Source of the DNA: Alcaligenaceae bacterium CGII-47
GTDB lineage: Bacteria; Pseudomonadota; Gammaproteobacteria; Burkholderiales; Burkholderiaceae_B
Assembly: GCA_019166125.1 (NCBI GenBank)
Contig: JAHTBO010000004.1
Coordinates: 2,115 to 66,114 of the forward strand
DNA: 64,000 bases
Direction of reading: 5' to 3'
Part shown: positions 24,643 to 33,359 of the stretch, one piece after another
Numbering within the stretch: the stretch's first letter is position 1
Layout of the letters: each line of letters starts with the position of its first letter
Program-made: the position numbers and the translations under genes
The notes under the pieces: model-generated
The model's input: only the letters and a program-made list of their open reading frames with translations
The model's database searches: none
What the model was told of the DNA's origin: nothing

Positions 24643-25860
24643 TCAGAGCAACCCGAATGCCTGGCGTGCCGCGATCCACTCTTCATTGGTAGGCTCTACG
24701 GCCACGGTAATGCGGCTGGTGGGTCGCGAAATAATGGGGTCATTGCGTTCATTGGCCTGAGGATCGATTTCAATGCCCAGCCATGCCAGATCGCGACAGA
24801 CGCGTTTGCGGATCTCCGCGCTATGCTCGCCGATGCCGGCTGTGAATACGAGCGCGTCCATGCCACCTAGAACGGCTGCCAGCGCGCCGGTCTCACGGAC
24901 GATGCGGTGTACGTAGAGATTTAATGCGTCCCGCACCCGCGCGCCGGTCTCATTGTCCTGGTCTTCAAGCGGAAATAGCTCGGGGGGGTCGGCAGAGACC
25001 CCCGATAGCCCCAGCAGGCCTGATTCGCTATATAGCACCTGGATCACATCCTCGAGACTGAGCTTTTCGGTCTGCATGAGATAAATAACAGCGCCAGGGT
25101 CGAGCGCGCCGCACCGAGTGCCCATCATTAGCCCATCGAGTGCGGAAAATCCCATCGTGGTCGCGACACTGCGTAGGCCTTTCATGGCGCATAGGCTGGC
25201 GCCGCTGCCCAGGTGGGCTGCAATGACGCGACCGCGTGCCGCCTCGCCGAGTCGCTCAGGCAGGACAACAGACAGATAATCGTACGACAGCCCATGAAAC
25301 CCGTAACGGCGCATGCCACGTTCCCAGGCCTGGTGCGTCAGCGGCAGCATTTGCTCTACCTTGGGCATGTCGTGGTGGAAGGCCGTGTCAAAGCATGCGA
25401 TTTGGACGAGATCAGGCTGGGTCCTTAGTAGCACATCGATGGCTTCCAGTGCGAAAGGTTGGTGCAATGGTGCCAGGGGAATGTAGTGCTTCAGGTCGGC
25501 GAGCGTATCGGCGTTGACCCGTACCGGGGAAAAATACTTGTTGCCACCATGCACCACCCGATGGGCGACAGCGTGTAGGCGTCGTCCGTCCAGGCGCTCG
25601 AGCAGCCTTTCCCTTATATAGGCAAGTGCTGAGTCATAGGGCTGTTCTGGGTCCAGGCTGATGGCCTGTGGCGTCATGCCGGTTTGCCCAAATGTAGTGG
25701 GTGTGCGCCCAACGCCTTGCACTTTGCCGTTCCAGACCGGGGTGCGGGGTAGCGGATTCTGCCCCGTATCGAATATCGCAAACTTGATGCTGGACGAACC
25801 ACAGTTGAGCACCAGAATGAGATCTCCCTGGGTGGGGTAGCGATCGGTAAATTTGTTCAT
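24643..25860 (-). CDS. ackA: Acetate/propionate kinase
   Basis: A 405-residue acetokinase-family enzyme interconverting acetyl-phosphate plus ADP with acetate plus ATP. LVLNCGSSSIKFAIFD (phosphate 1), VAHRVVHGGNKYFSPV, the catalytic-site FDTAFHHDMP, YGFHGLSYDYL, IAAHLGSGASL and FTAGIGEHSAEIRKRVC are all present. The ATG at 25860 follows CGGAG and gives the normal family length; a longer frame adds 43 residues without homology. No phosphotransacetylase gene lies beside it. The substrate could be acetate, propionate or another short acid. Confidence 0.93.
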   Translation of the reverse strand: MNKFTDRYPTQGDLILVLNCGSSSIKFAIFDTGQNPLPRTPVWNGKVQGVGRTPTTFGQTGMTPQAISLDPEQPYDSALAYIRERLLERLDGRRLHAVAHRVVHGGNKYFSPVRVNADTLADLKHYIPLAPLHQPFALEAIDVLLRTQPDLVQIACFDTAFHHDMPKVEQMLPLTHQAWERGMRRYGFHGLSYDYLSVVLPERLGEAARGRVIAAHLGSGASLCAMKGLRSVATTMGFSALDGLMMGTRCGALDPGAVIYLMQTEKLSLEDVIQVLYSESGLLGLSGVSADPPELFPLEDQDNETGARVRDALNLYVHRIVRETGALAAVLGGMDALVFTAGIGEHSAEIRKRVCRDLAWLGIEIDPQANERNDPIISRPTSRITVAVEPTNEEWIAARQAFGLL

Positions 25861-25877
25861 CAGGTGCTCCGTGAAAG

Positions 25878-25895
25878 CCCGGCGTGCAGGCCGGG
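25878..25895. other. GC-rich hairpin in the ackA leader, at the edge of the IS remnant
   Basis: CCCGGC (25878-25883) and GCCGGG (25890-25895) form a perfect 6-bp stem with loop GTGCAG, preceded by GAAAG. Similar subterminal hairpins mark IS200/IS605-family ends, and a TnpB remnant begins about 90 bp away. It could be the left end of that element or part of the ackA leader. Confidence 0.35.
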
Positions 25896-25981
25896 GAGGT
25901 AAGAGGCGCAAGGGATAGCTTGTACTATATAAGTAACCAGTTATTATGTGCACATGAAACGCACGAGAATCTGGACCTCCA

Positions 25982-26395
25982 ATGAGCACGAAGGTCTACC
26001 GCTATCGTGGCAAACGCACGCTGGGCTGGGTGCCCCTCAAGGGGCGTGAGCTCAAGCGCGAAGGAAGTGCCTTCCGATTCGCTGGCAATACCTTTCGCGT
26101 GTTTAATTCCCGGGCGCTGCCGGACGGCAAGATCAAGGACGGCACCTGCTTTGCACGGGATGCCCAAGGCAATTGGTTCCTGAATGTCGTGATCGAGGTC
26201 GCCGATGCCCCGGTCAGGCCCATCCGTAACGGTGTCGGTATCGCAGGGCTTGGAATAAGAGAGTGGGTATGCAGTGATTGCGGTGCTATGCATGATCGTG
26301 ATGTAAACGCTGCCTTGAACATTCTCCGTCGCGGACGTGCGACGCTAGCGGTAGGAATCCTCCACCTTTGGGGCGGGGAGGACGTCATTAGTTCA
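25982..26395 (+). pseudogene. tnpB: Decayed IS200/IS605-family TnpB (OrfB), N-terminus and RuvC core deleted
   Basis: About 138 codons remain of a nuclease normally near 350-420 residues. The middle section (GWVPLKGRELKREGSAFRFAGNTF then DGTCFARDAQGNWFLNVVIEV) is typical TnpB. At the place where the RuvC-I motif GIDLGLK should begin, the sequence jumps from RNGVGI to REWVCSDCGAMHDRDVNAALNILRRG, the C-terminal zinc knuckle (first Cys pair already missing) and RuvC-III. The first catalytic Asp, the Glu and much of the zinc finger are therefore lost by an in-frame deletion, and the N-terminal domain is absent. The frame then runs into the 3' end of the outer-membrane protein gene. The protein cannot be an active nuclease. 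Confidence 0.82.
26358..26382 (+). ncRNA. Remnant 3' scaffold hairpin of a TnpB guide RNA (omega RNA)
   Basis: TCCTCC (26358-26363) pairs with GGAGGA (26377-26382) around CCTTTGGGGCGG inside the last codons of tnpB, followed by the GACGTCA motif that usually precedes the guide at the right end of these elements. The putative guide would start near 26390, which is the 3' end of the neighbouring outer-membrane gene. Probably non-functional because the nuclease is broken. Confidence 0.4.
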
Positions 26396-26396
26396 C

Positions 26397-27197
26397 CTAA
26401 AATCGATATTGCACGCCAGCGACGAATAAATTGTATTTAAGTCGTCCCATGTTCACGCTCCAGGTGTCGGTGGGTAGATGGACACCCGGGTAGTCTGTTC
26501 TGCCAAACGTGTAGTGCGTTGCATCGATTTGCAGGTATCGATACTCCGTAAATAAATAGATGTTGCGGCTTAGTTGACCTTTAATTCCAGCTTTGAATTG
26601 CAGCGCCAAGGCAGAGCTGGAAGCGTCTGGCTTTGAATTGAAATGGTTGATGCCGGGCTCCGACGGATTGGCCGAATCGGACCCTTTGATCGATAGCAGG
26701 GCCAACCCCGCGCCTGCCCCCACATAAGGGAAAAAACGCTTGGAATACGGTGTCTGCACCGTTAGTATGGCGTTGGCCAGGAAGGTCTGGCCCGTCATCG
26801 GAACGGTGACATATTGCGTGCCAAGCGCACGTGGATGAACCGGCATCGTGCCCGTGGGCGTATGTTTTCCCAGATAGGTCGCTTCGATTTCGGCGGCAGG
26901 CCTCAGGCCCCAACCCGATCGCCCTAGTAGGTGACGATCCCATTCATAGCCCAGCTGGATGCCACCTAGTGATACGTTGGCGTGATCGGTGTTGCCCTTG
27001 GCATCAATGGGTAGCGGGGGCAGGGGATGGGGAAGATAGACCTGTCCCTGCTGACGTAGGCTGCTTGATTCCAAGGCCCCGAGCCCGCCGAACAGGCCCA
27101 CGTAAACACCCTCGCTGCTTGGTGGTTCGGCCGCTGCGCTACAGCAGAATAATAAGGCAAGCCCTAGTGCCGTTAGTTTATTCATTAATGACTTCAT
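26397..27197 (-). CDS. Outer-membrane beta-barrel protein (opacity/OmpW-like)
   Basis: A 266-residue exported protein. The signal peptide MKSLMNKLTALGLALLFCCSAAA is followed by GVYVGLFGGLGA and alternating amphipathic strands (GGIQLGYEWDR, FFPYVGAGAGLALL, ALQFKAGIKGQLSRNIYLFTEYRYLQ). It ends FVAGVQYRF with the C-terminal Phe required for outer-membrane insertion. Probably an 8-stranded barrel; whether it is a pore, adhesin or stress protein is not readable. The stop codon sits exactly at the edge of the decayed TnpB element, so the insertion just spared the gene. It is divergent from the SbcD-like gene. Confidence 0.85.
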   Translation of the reverse strand: MKSLMNKLTALGLALLFCCSAAAEPPSSEGVYVGLFGGLGALESSSLRQQGQVYLPHPLPPLPIDAKGNTDHANVSLGGIQLGYEWDRHLLGRSGWGLRPAAEIEATYLGKHTPTGTMPVHPRALGTQYVTVPMTGQTFLANAILTVQTPYSKRFFPYVGAGAGLALLSIKGSDSANPSEPGINHFNSKPDASSSALALQFKAGIKGQLSRNIYLFTEYRYLQIDATHYTFGRTDYPGVHLPTDTWSVNMGRLKYNLFVAGVQYRF

Positions 27198-27340
27198 GCC
27201 GCCGCCTTATGATCAAGATTCTTTAAGAATCAAGAAGCTTACCTGTCTAGGAAGGTTTGGTCTATGGCTGATACCCAGGCTGCACTGTGGCCGACACGGT
27301 ATGATCTGTCAGAACTCTTATCGTCCTCAAAAGAATAATC

Positions 27341-28465
27341 ATGCCCAAGATTCTGCATACAGCCGATTGGCAAATTGGCCGTCAGTATGGACGGTTTTCA
27401 CCTGAAGACGCTGCGGTGCTGGCCGAGGCACGTTTCCTGAGTGTGGAGCATATTGCTGCGCTGGCCTCGCGCGAGCAGGTGGACGCGGTTCTGGTTGCCG
27501 GGGATGTGTTTGATGCACAAACGGTATCGGACCGCACCATTCGTCGCCTGTTCAATGCGCTACAGGGCTACCCGGGCCCTTGGATTATGATTCCAGGCAA
27601 TCATGACGCCGCCTTGGCCGAGAGCGTCTGGAGTCGGGCCGAGCGGCTGTCGGCGATTCCTGGGAATGCGCATATTATCCTTCAGCCCGGTGTGCGGGAA
27701 TTTCCAGAGCAGGGGTTTGCCGTGCTGGGTGCGCCTTTGACTCAACGCCAGACGCATCATGACCTGACGGATTGGTTCGATAGGGCCGAAACGCCACAGG
27801 GTCTGCTGCGCATTGGATTGGCTCATGGCAGCGTCCAGGGCGTGTTGGCGCAGGATATCGACGCCTCTAATCCGATTGCCGCCGATCGGGCGCAACGCGC
27901 TCGGCTGGATTATCTGGCCTTGGGGGATTGGCATGGCATGAAGTGTATCGATGAGCGAACCTGGTATAGCGGCACCCCAGAACAGGAACGCTTTAAGGAT
28001 AATGGTGCTGGCCAGGTCTTATTGCTGACTTTGCACACAGGAGGGCAGGCGCCCAGTGTGGTGCCTCACTCCATCACGCAATATCATTGGATAAGCTGGA
28101 ACGAAACTTTGTCGGTGGCCTCCGACTTGCAGCCTCTGATTCAACGTCTAGAGCAATTGCCCTCGAATACGGTCTTAGATCTGACGCTCTCGGGGCAGAT
28201 TGATTTGCTCGGTGAGCATCATCTGCAGCAGGCACTCTCTGTGGTCCAAGGACGGTGTCGCAGTCTGCAGTGTGATCGGGTGAATTTGCGGCTGATACCG
28301 ACGCACGAGGATATTGCCGCGCTGCATGCGGATGGTTATCTGGGTGAGGTCATCGAGGAATTGCAGGCGCAGCAGCAGGGTGATCAGGCCGAAACCGCTC
28401 GTGAGGCGCTGGTGATTCTGGCCGGGCTGCTGCGTGAGCGCCAGATGTTGGAGGCCCAGTCATGA
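27341..28465 (+). CDS. SbcD/Mre11-like DNA exonuclease (metallophosphoesterase)
   Basis: A 374-residue calcineurin-like phosphoesterase of the Mre11/SbcD/YhaO type. The five metal motifs are visible: HTADWQIG (Asp9), AGDVFD (54-58), PGNHD (86-89), a GLAHGSVQG histidine and ALGDWHG. It probably acts as the nuclease subunit of a DNA-end-processing complex with the Rad50-like ATPase encoded next, whose start overlaps its stop by 4 bp. It is more like the YhaO branch than classical SbcD because the partner is about 880 residues rather than over 1000. A role in repair or in degrading foreign DNA is possible. Confidence 0.87.
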   Translation: MPKILHTADWQIGRQYGRFSPEDAAVLAEARFLSVEHIAALASREQVDAVLVAGDVFDAQTVSDRTIRRLFNALQGYPGPWIMIPGNHDAALAESVWSRAERLSAIPGNAHIILQPGVREFPEQGFAVLGAPLTQRQTHHDLTDWFDRAETPQGLLRIGLAHGSVQGVLAQDIDASNPIAADRAQRARLDYLALGDWHGMKCIDERTWYSGTPEQERFKDNGAGQVLLLTLHTGGQAPSVVPHSITQYHWISWNETLSVASDLQPLIQRLEQLPSNTVLDLTLSGQIDLLGEHHLQQALSVVQGRCRSLQCDRVNLRLIPTHEDIAALHADGYLGEVIEELQAQQQGDQAETAREALVILAGLLRERQMLEAQS

Positions 28466-31104
28466 GGTTGCGTCGCTTACGGATCGAACAGCTGCGTCAG
28501 TTTCGCCAGCCCCTCGAGATCCGTGACATAAATCCGGGTATTAATCTGTTTGTTGGCCCCAATGAGTCCGGTAAGAGCACGATTGTACGAGCGATACGTG
28601 CGGCTTTTTTTGAGCGATTCAAATCCAATAGCGTTGATGATTTGCAACCCTGGGGCGATTCGTCCGCTGCGCCCAGCGTAAAGCTGGAATTTGACTGGCA
28701 GGGTGAATGCTGGACCTTGACCAAGAGCTTTCTTAAGCATAAGCGCTGTGATCTGAACATCGCGGGACGCCTGTTCAATGGGGAAGAAGCAGAGGAAAAG
28801 CTTGCGCAATTGCTGGGCTTTCAGTTTCCAGGGCGTGGTGCCAGCAAGGCTGAGCACTGGGGGATACCCGGCCTGCTATGGATTGATCAGGGCACTGGCC
28901 AGGATATCGATGTGCCGGTCACGCATGCACAGAGCTATCTAAAATCCGTCCTGGGTAAAAGCCTGGGTGAAGTCGCCAGCAGTGCCGGTGATGCGCTGAT
29001 TGTTCAGGTTGAGCGTGAGCGTGCAGTCTTGTTGACATCGACCGGACGTCCTACCGGAGAATACTCAGAAATACAAAAAAAATACGTAGAGTGTGAGGCG
29101 GCGCTCAAAGCGCTTGATCAAGATATTGCCACCTATCGGCAACAGGTCGATCGACTGGGCGAATTGCTGCAACACCGGGACACCGATGCGACCAGGCCGT
29201 GGGAGGCTTTTCGTCATCAGGCCGCGCAGGCAAGCGCACAGCTCGCCGAGGTGCAGGGCTGGGAGCAAGCACAACAGCGCGAGGAAAAAGAGCGCCAGCA
29301 CTGTGCAGATAGTCAACAGCATTGCCGGGATCAATTGGCCATTTTTGCCAAACAACAAGAGGACCTTGCGCTGCGTGCCAGTGATCGGCACCGTGCGGCA
29401 GCCACGCAAAGCGACCTGCAGGCGCGTCGTCCGCTCCTCGACGCGCAGCTCGCCCAGGCACGTATGCGCTATCACACGGCAGAGCAAGCGCTCAGGCTAG
29501 CGCGTCAGCGTGAACAGCGCGCACTACTTGTTCGCGAAGCAAGTCAGCTTGATCTGGAGTTATCCGAGATTGAAAACAAGCTGAGCCAGTCGCGCAATTT
29601 ACAGGCGCAATTGCTCGAGCAGCGCAGTCAACTGCAGGCCAACCGAATTGACGCGACATCACTAAGCCGCTTGCAAGCCCTCACCCGAGAGATCAGTGAG
29701 CTCGACATTGCACAACAATCGGTGGCCACCCGTCTGCAGTTCGAATTGCTGCCCGCGCAGCATATTCAACTCGGCGATGAGGCCCTCAGTGGTCAAGGCC
29801 AGCGGCTGTTGCTAGAACCTGTCGATCTTGATCTTCCAGGTGTCGGTAAGCTGCGGATTCAGCCTGGGGGTGAGGATATTGCTGATTTGGCCCGTCGCCG
29901 ACAGACAGCACAGGCCAGCCTGAGTGCCTTGTTTGAGGCGCTTCAAGTACAAGGGCTGAGCCAGGCCGAGGCGTACGCCGAGCAGCGCCGGACATTGCAA
30001 GATGACATCAAACGCACTGAGTTTCAGCTCGGCAGTCTGGCCCCCCAAGGGCTGGATGAATTAAGTGGCCGCCAGGTTCTGGGCAGACAACGGCAACAGG
30101 CGCTTGAGCGACGATTGGCTGATCTGCCTGAACCGGATGCGGCCGACATCACGGTGGCCGTCGCAGAAGGCCGCTTGGAGGCCGCGCGCGAGCAGCTTAA
30201 GGTGGCTGAGCAGGCGATCAGCCGGTTTGACAAGGAACTTAGCCTGGCTAACCAGGCAGTAGACAACGCACACACAGAATGGCAGAGGCTGCAGGATGCT
30301 GTGCAGGCGCCGAGCCGACAGGAACGTGAAAAGGCGCTCAACGCTCAGTTAGCCGAGCAGCGCAGCCGTGACACGGCACTGCAGGCGTCCCTGGCCGAGC
30401 GCCGACGGCAAATTGATGCCGCCAATCCTGATATTCTGCGCCAGGATATTCAGCGATTCACGAAGTCGGCCGATACCCTGCAAAATGAGGCACAGCAACG
30501 TACGCTAGAGCTGGCCAGCTTGCAAAGCAGGCTGGAGGCGCTGGGTGCCAATGGCTTGGAGGAGCAGCGTGCAGAACTGGCCAGGCAGTTCGAGTATATC
30601 GGTCGCCGCCACGCTGAACTTCAGCGCCGTGCCGCAGCACTAGAGCTCTTGCTGGGTCTATTGAGAGCCAAGCGTCAAGCCCTCACGCGGCGGATTCAGG
30701 CGCCGCTACAGCGTCACCTGAATCATTATCTGCAGCTACTATTTGTGCAGGCGCGCCTGAGTGTGAATGAGGCGCTACTGCCCGAACAATTGGTGCGCGT
30801 GGTCAATGGCAGTGAAGCCCACGAGGATTTTGCCGCGCTAAGCTTTGGGGCGCGCGAGCAAATGGGTCTGATCAGTCGACTCGCCTACGCTGACCTGCTC
30901 AAAGAGGCCGGCCGACCCACTCTGATTATTCTGGATGACGCGCTGGTTCATACTGATCAACAGCGTCTGATGCAAATGAAGCGGATTCTGTTCGACGCTG
31001 CCCAGCGTCACCAGATTCTTTTGTTTACCTGCCACCCGGATAATTGGCAGGACCTGGGGGTGGCTGCCGTGCAGATCAACGCCCTAGCCCAGCGTAGTAT
31101 CTAG
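28462..31104 (+). CDS. Rad50/SbcC-like AAA ATPase (YhaN type) with long coiled coils
   Basis: An 880-residue SMC-like ATPase. The N-terminal LRIEQLRQFRQPLEI and Walker A GPNESGKST (32-40) are followed by heptad-rich, Glu/Gln/Arg-rich coiled coil from about 200 to 750. The C-terminal lobe has SFGAREQMGL (794-803) where Rad50/SbcC have the LSGGE signature, and LIILDDALVHTD (821-832) with Asp-Asp in Walker B. No zinc-hook CxxC is seen in the coiled coil. It partners the nuclease gene that overlaps it by 4 bp. The end overlaps the converging ZIP gene by 21 bp. Confidence 0.87.
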   Translation: MRLRRLRIEQLRQFRQPLEIRDINPGINLFVGPNESGKSTIVRAIRAAFFERFKSNSVDDLQPWGDSSAAPSVKLEFDWQGECWTLTKSFLKHKRCDLNIAGRLFNGEEAEEKLAQLLGFQFPGRGASKAEHWGIPGLLWIDQGTGQDIDVPVTHAQSYLKSVLGKSLGEVASSAGDALIVQVERERAVLLTSTGRPTGEYSEIQKKYVECEAALKALDQDIATYRQQVDRLGELLQHRDTDATRPWEAFRHQAAQASAQLAEVQGWEQAQQREEKERQHCADSQQHCRDQLAIFAKQQEDLALRASDRHRAAATQSDLQARRPLLDAQLAQARMRYHTAEQALRLARQREQRALLVREASQLDLELSEIENKLSQSRNLQAQLLEQRSQLQANRIDATSLSRLQALTREISELDIAQQSVATRLQFELLPAQHIQLGDEALSGQGQRLLLEPVDLDLPGVGKLRIQPGGEDIADLARRRQTAQASLSALFEALQVQGLSQAEAYAEQRRTLQDDIKRTEFQLGSLAPQGLDELSGRQVLGRQRQQALERRLADLPEPDAADITVAVAEGRLEAAREQLKVAEQAISRFDKELSLANQAVDNAHTEWQRLQDAVQAPSRQEREKALNAQLAEQRSRDTALQASLAERRRQIDAANPDILRQDIQRFTKSADTLQNEAQQRTLELASLQSRLEALGANGLEEQRAELARQFEYIGRRHAELQRRAAALELLLGLLRAKRQALTRRIQAPLQRHLNHYLQLLFVQARLSVNEALLPEQLVRVVNGSEAHEDFAALSFGAREQMGLISRLAYADLLKEAGRPTLIILDDALVHTDQQRLMQMKRILFDAAQRHQILLFTCHPDNWQDLGVAAVQINALAQRSI

Positions 31105-31962
31105 AATCATCATGAGTACGAACCCGATCAGTAGCCCGCAGGTCGCGTAGGCTTCATGGCCCTTGCGGTGCGACTCGGGGATGATCTCGTGGCTGACGAC
31201 GAACAACATGGCGCCCGCCGCAAAGCCCAATCCCCATGGGAGCAACGTCGCCGACCAGCCCACGATCACTGCCCCCAGCACGGCAGCAATGGGCTCCACC
31301 AGGCCCGAGGCCATGCCCAGCGTCATTGAAAACGCCCGGCTGTAGCCGACCGACAGTAGCGCCACCGCGACCACGAGACCTTCGGGGATATCCTGAATGG
31401 CGATGCCGGTGGCCAGTGCGGTGGCACGCACTGGGTCTGTGCCGGCATAACCGACGCCAATCGCCAGTCCCTCAGGGATATTGTGCAGCGCAATCGCAAA
31501 TACGAATAGCCACGTGCGGCGCAGTCGCATGGATTCTATTCCCTCTCGGCCCTTGATGAAATGCTCGTGGGGTAGCGTTTGATCTATGAGGAGGAGCACG
31601 CCCCCGCCCAATAGGATCGCCGCGCCGATGATCGCCCCCGCGCTCCATGGCCCATAACCTTGTTGCGCTGCTGCCTGTAGGCCAGGAATAGCTAATGAAA
31701 ACGCGCTGGCGGCCAGCATAACGCCGGCACCAAAGCCAAGAAGGGCGTCCTGCACCCGCGTAGAGAGCGTGTGCATTGACAGAATCGGTAGTGTTCCTGC
31801 CGCCGTTGCACCCGCTGCAACCAGCCCCCCTGCGAGTGCCATTGCCACGGTCGGCGCATGCTCGTCCAGATACACCCAAAGCTTATAAACGCCCAGGATC
31901 GCCAACAATGCCAGTGTGATAGCTGGAATGATTACAACGGGACGACTACGTGACGCTTCCAT
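31084..31962 (-). CDS. ZIP-family divalent metal transporter
   Basis: A 292-residue inner-membrane ZIP transporter (ZupT/GufA-like) with about eight helices. Helix IV has the metal motif HNIPEGLAIGVG, helix V has QDIPEGLVVAVALL, and a later helix contains SHEIIPESHRKGHE. The intracellular loop after helix III carries HEHFIKGREG, a small His-containing segment. It is expected to import zinc, iron or manganese without ATP. It stands alone and converges with the Rad50-like gene, overlapping it by 21 bp at the 3' ends. Confidence 0.9.
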   Translation of the reverse strand: MEASRSRPVVIIPAITLALLAILGVYKLWVYLDEHAPTVAMALAGGLVAAGATAAGTLPILSMHTLSTRVQDALLGFGAGVMLAASAFSLAIPGLQAAAQQGYGPWSAGAIIGAAILLGGGVLLLIDQTLPHEHFIKGREGIESMRLRRTWLFVFAIALHNIPEGLAIGVGYAGTDPVRATALATGIAIQDIPEGLVVAVALLSVGYSRAFSMTLGMASGLVEPIAAVLGAVIVGWSATLLPWGLGFAAGAMLFVVSHEIIPESHRKGHEAYATCGLLIGFVLMMILDTTLG

Positions 31963-32076
31963 GCGTTTTCCAAAGCAATTGACAGTTTTACTATGCCACA
32001 GCGGCAGACATATTGGCGGCTTTTGCCCTCACGCGTGTTGCGTTAATTCATATTAATGCACAGGGCTTGGAACGCC

Positions 32077-33240
32077 TCAGTGCTGCGGCGTTAGCCTGAG
32101 TAAGCGGCCCGCGCGCGCATCCTCGATCACCCAAACCGCACCATCACTGGCCACTGCGACATCGCGGATCCGATGGCCCAGCAGCCATCGGTCCATCTGC
32201 CGGGCGCCCCCCTGGTCATCAAACTCGATGCGCACCAATCCCTTGGCGACCAGCCCGCCAATGAACGCTGAATGACGCCATTGGGGGAACAGGTCTCCGG
32301 TATAGAAGGCCAGCCCTGCTGGAGCAATAACGGGGGTCCAGTAAATGACGGGCGCGTCGAACTCCGGGCGGGTGTTGTGGCGAGGAATTGGCAGGCCGCT
32401 GTAGTTGTCACCATTGGAGACCAGCGGCCAGCCGTAGTTCTTGCCCGCCTGGATCAGATTCAGCTCGTCGCCTCCGCGAGGGCCCATCTCGTGCAGCCAG
32501 AGGCGTCCGTCCGGCGCAAAGGCCAGGCCATAGGGGTTGCGGTGGCCGGTGCTCCAGGTTTGCGCCCGTACGCCGCCCTCAGTCGCCATGGGATTATCCG
32601 AAGGCGTAGAGCCGTCCAGATTCAAGCGTAGCACCTTGCCCCGTGCGAGATCGGGGTTTTGTGCGGTCTGTGGATCCTGGCGGTCGCCCACCGTTAAAAA
32701 AAGGTGCTGCCCATTTCGGGAGAAGGCAATAATGCCGCCGGGCTGGCCACCCGTGCTGGCCCCATGTTGCCGCCAGATAATTGACATATCCTGCAAGCGG
32801 GCGCCGCCCTTGGATTCACGTAACTGTGCACGCGCCAATACCAGAACACCCCCGCTATGTTGAGGTTCTACATAGGTGAAATAGATAGTGTGATTCTGCT
32901 CAAAGTTGGGTGCAATTGCGATATCCAGCAGACCATTCTGGCCGCTGTAATACACCTTGGGCACGCCGGTGAGGGCGGTCTTGTCTGCGTTCTGCGTGAC
33001 GAGAAAGACCCGTCCGGCCTTCTCGGTGACAAGCATGCGCCCATCAGGCAGAAAGGCGATGGCCCATGGGTACTCGAACGTGGCGACAGGGGTTTGCACG
33101 AAGGGTTGCTGCGTATTGGGCGGGATTGGACCGGCATTCTCCGATGCGGTTTGGGCCTGTGCGGGCAGAAGGCTCAGCAATGCAGCACAGACCACTGTCA
33201 CGGCCAGAGATATCCATGAGGAGGGGGGTGTGATATTCAT
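32077..33240 (-). CDS. PQQ-dependent aldose sugar dehydrogenase family protein (YliI-like)
   Basis: A 387-residue secreted protein with signal peptide ending LLSLLPAQAQ-TA. It has the six-bladed propeller of soluble glucose/aldose dehydrogenases: PWAIAFLPDGRMLVTEKAGRVFLV, GLLDIAIAPNFEQNHTIYFTY, FLTVGDRQDP, GHRNPYGLAFAPDGRLWLHEMGPRGGDELNLI and a final DGAVWVIEDARAGRLLRL. The His, Arg and Asp positions that bind PQQ and calcium in the family appear kept (STGHRNP, GPRGGDE). It would oxidise sugars in the periplasm if PQQ is available; no PQQ-biosynthesis genes are in the window. Confidence 0.9.
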   Translation of the reverse strand: MNITPPSSWISLAVTVVCAALLSLLPAQAQTASENAGPIPPNTQQPFVQTPVATFEYPWAIAFLPDGRMLVTEKAGRVFLVTQNADKTALTGVPKVYYSGQNGLLDIAIAPNFEQNHTIYFTYVEPQHSGGVLVLARAQLRESKGGARLQDMSIIWRQHGASTGGQPGGIIAFSRNGQHLFLTVGDRQDPQTAQNPDLARGKVLRLNLDGSTPSDNPMATEGGVRAQTWSTGHRNPYGLAFAPDGRLWLHEMGPRGGDELNLIQAGKNYGWPLVSNGDNYSGLPIPRHNTRPEFDAPVIYWTPVIAPAGLAFYTGDLFPQWRHSAFIGGLVAKGLVRIEFDDQGGARQMDRWLLGHRIRDVAVASDGAVWVIEDARAGRLLRLTPQH

Positions 33241-33359
33241 CGTGGGACTCGCTCGGTGCGGTATCGTGATTACCGCTACAGTCTAAGCCAAAGCCTGCGC
33301 AGAGTGGGTTTCAGGTCAATGCAGCGTTAATCGAGCCATTATCAAGGGAGGCCCAAGCC

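Noticed and set aside
26358-26420. A functional TnpB-omega RNA targeting system
   Set aside because: The nuclease lacks its N-terminal domain and two of three RuvC catalytic positions; only the scaffold end persists.
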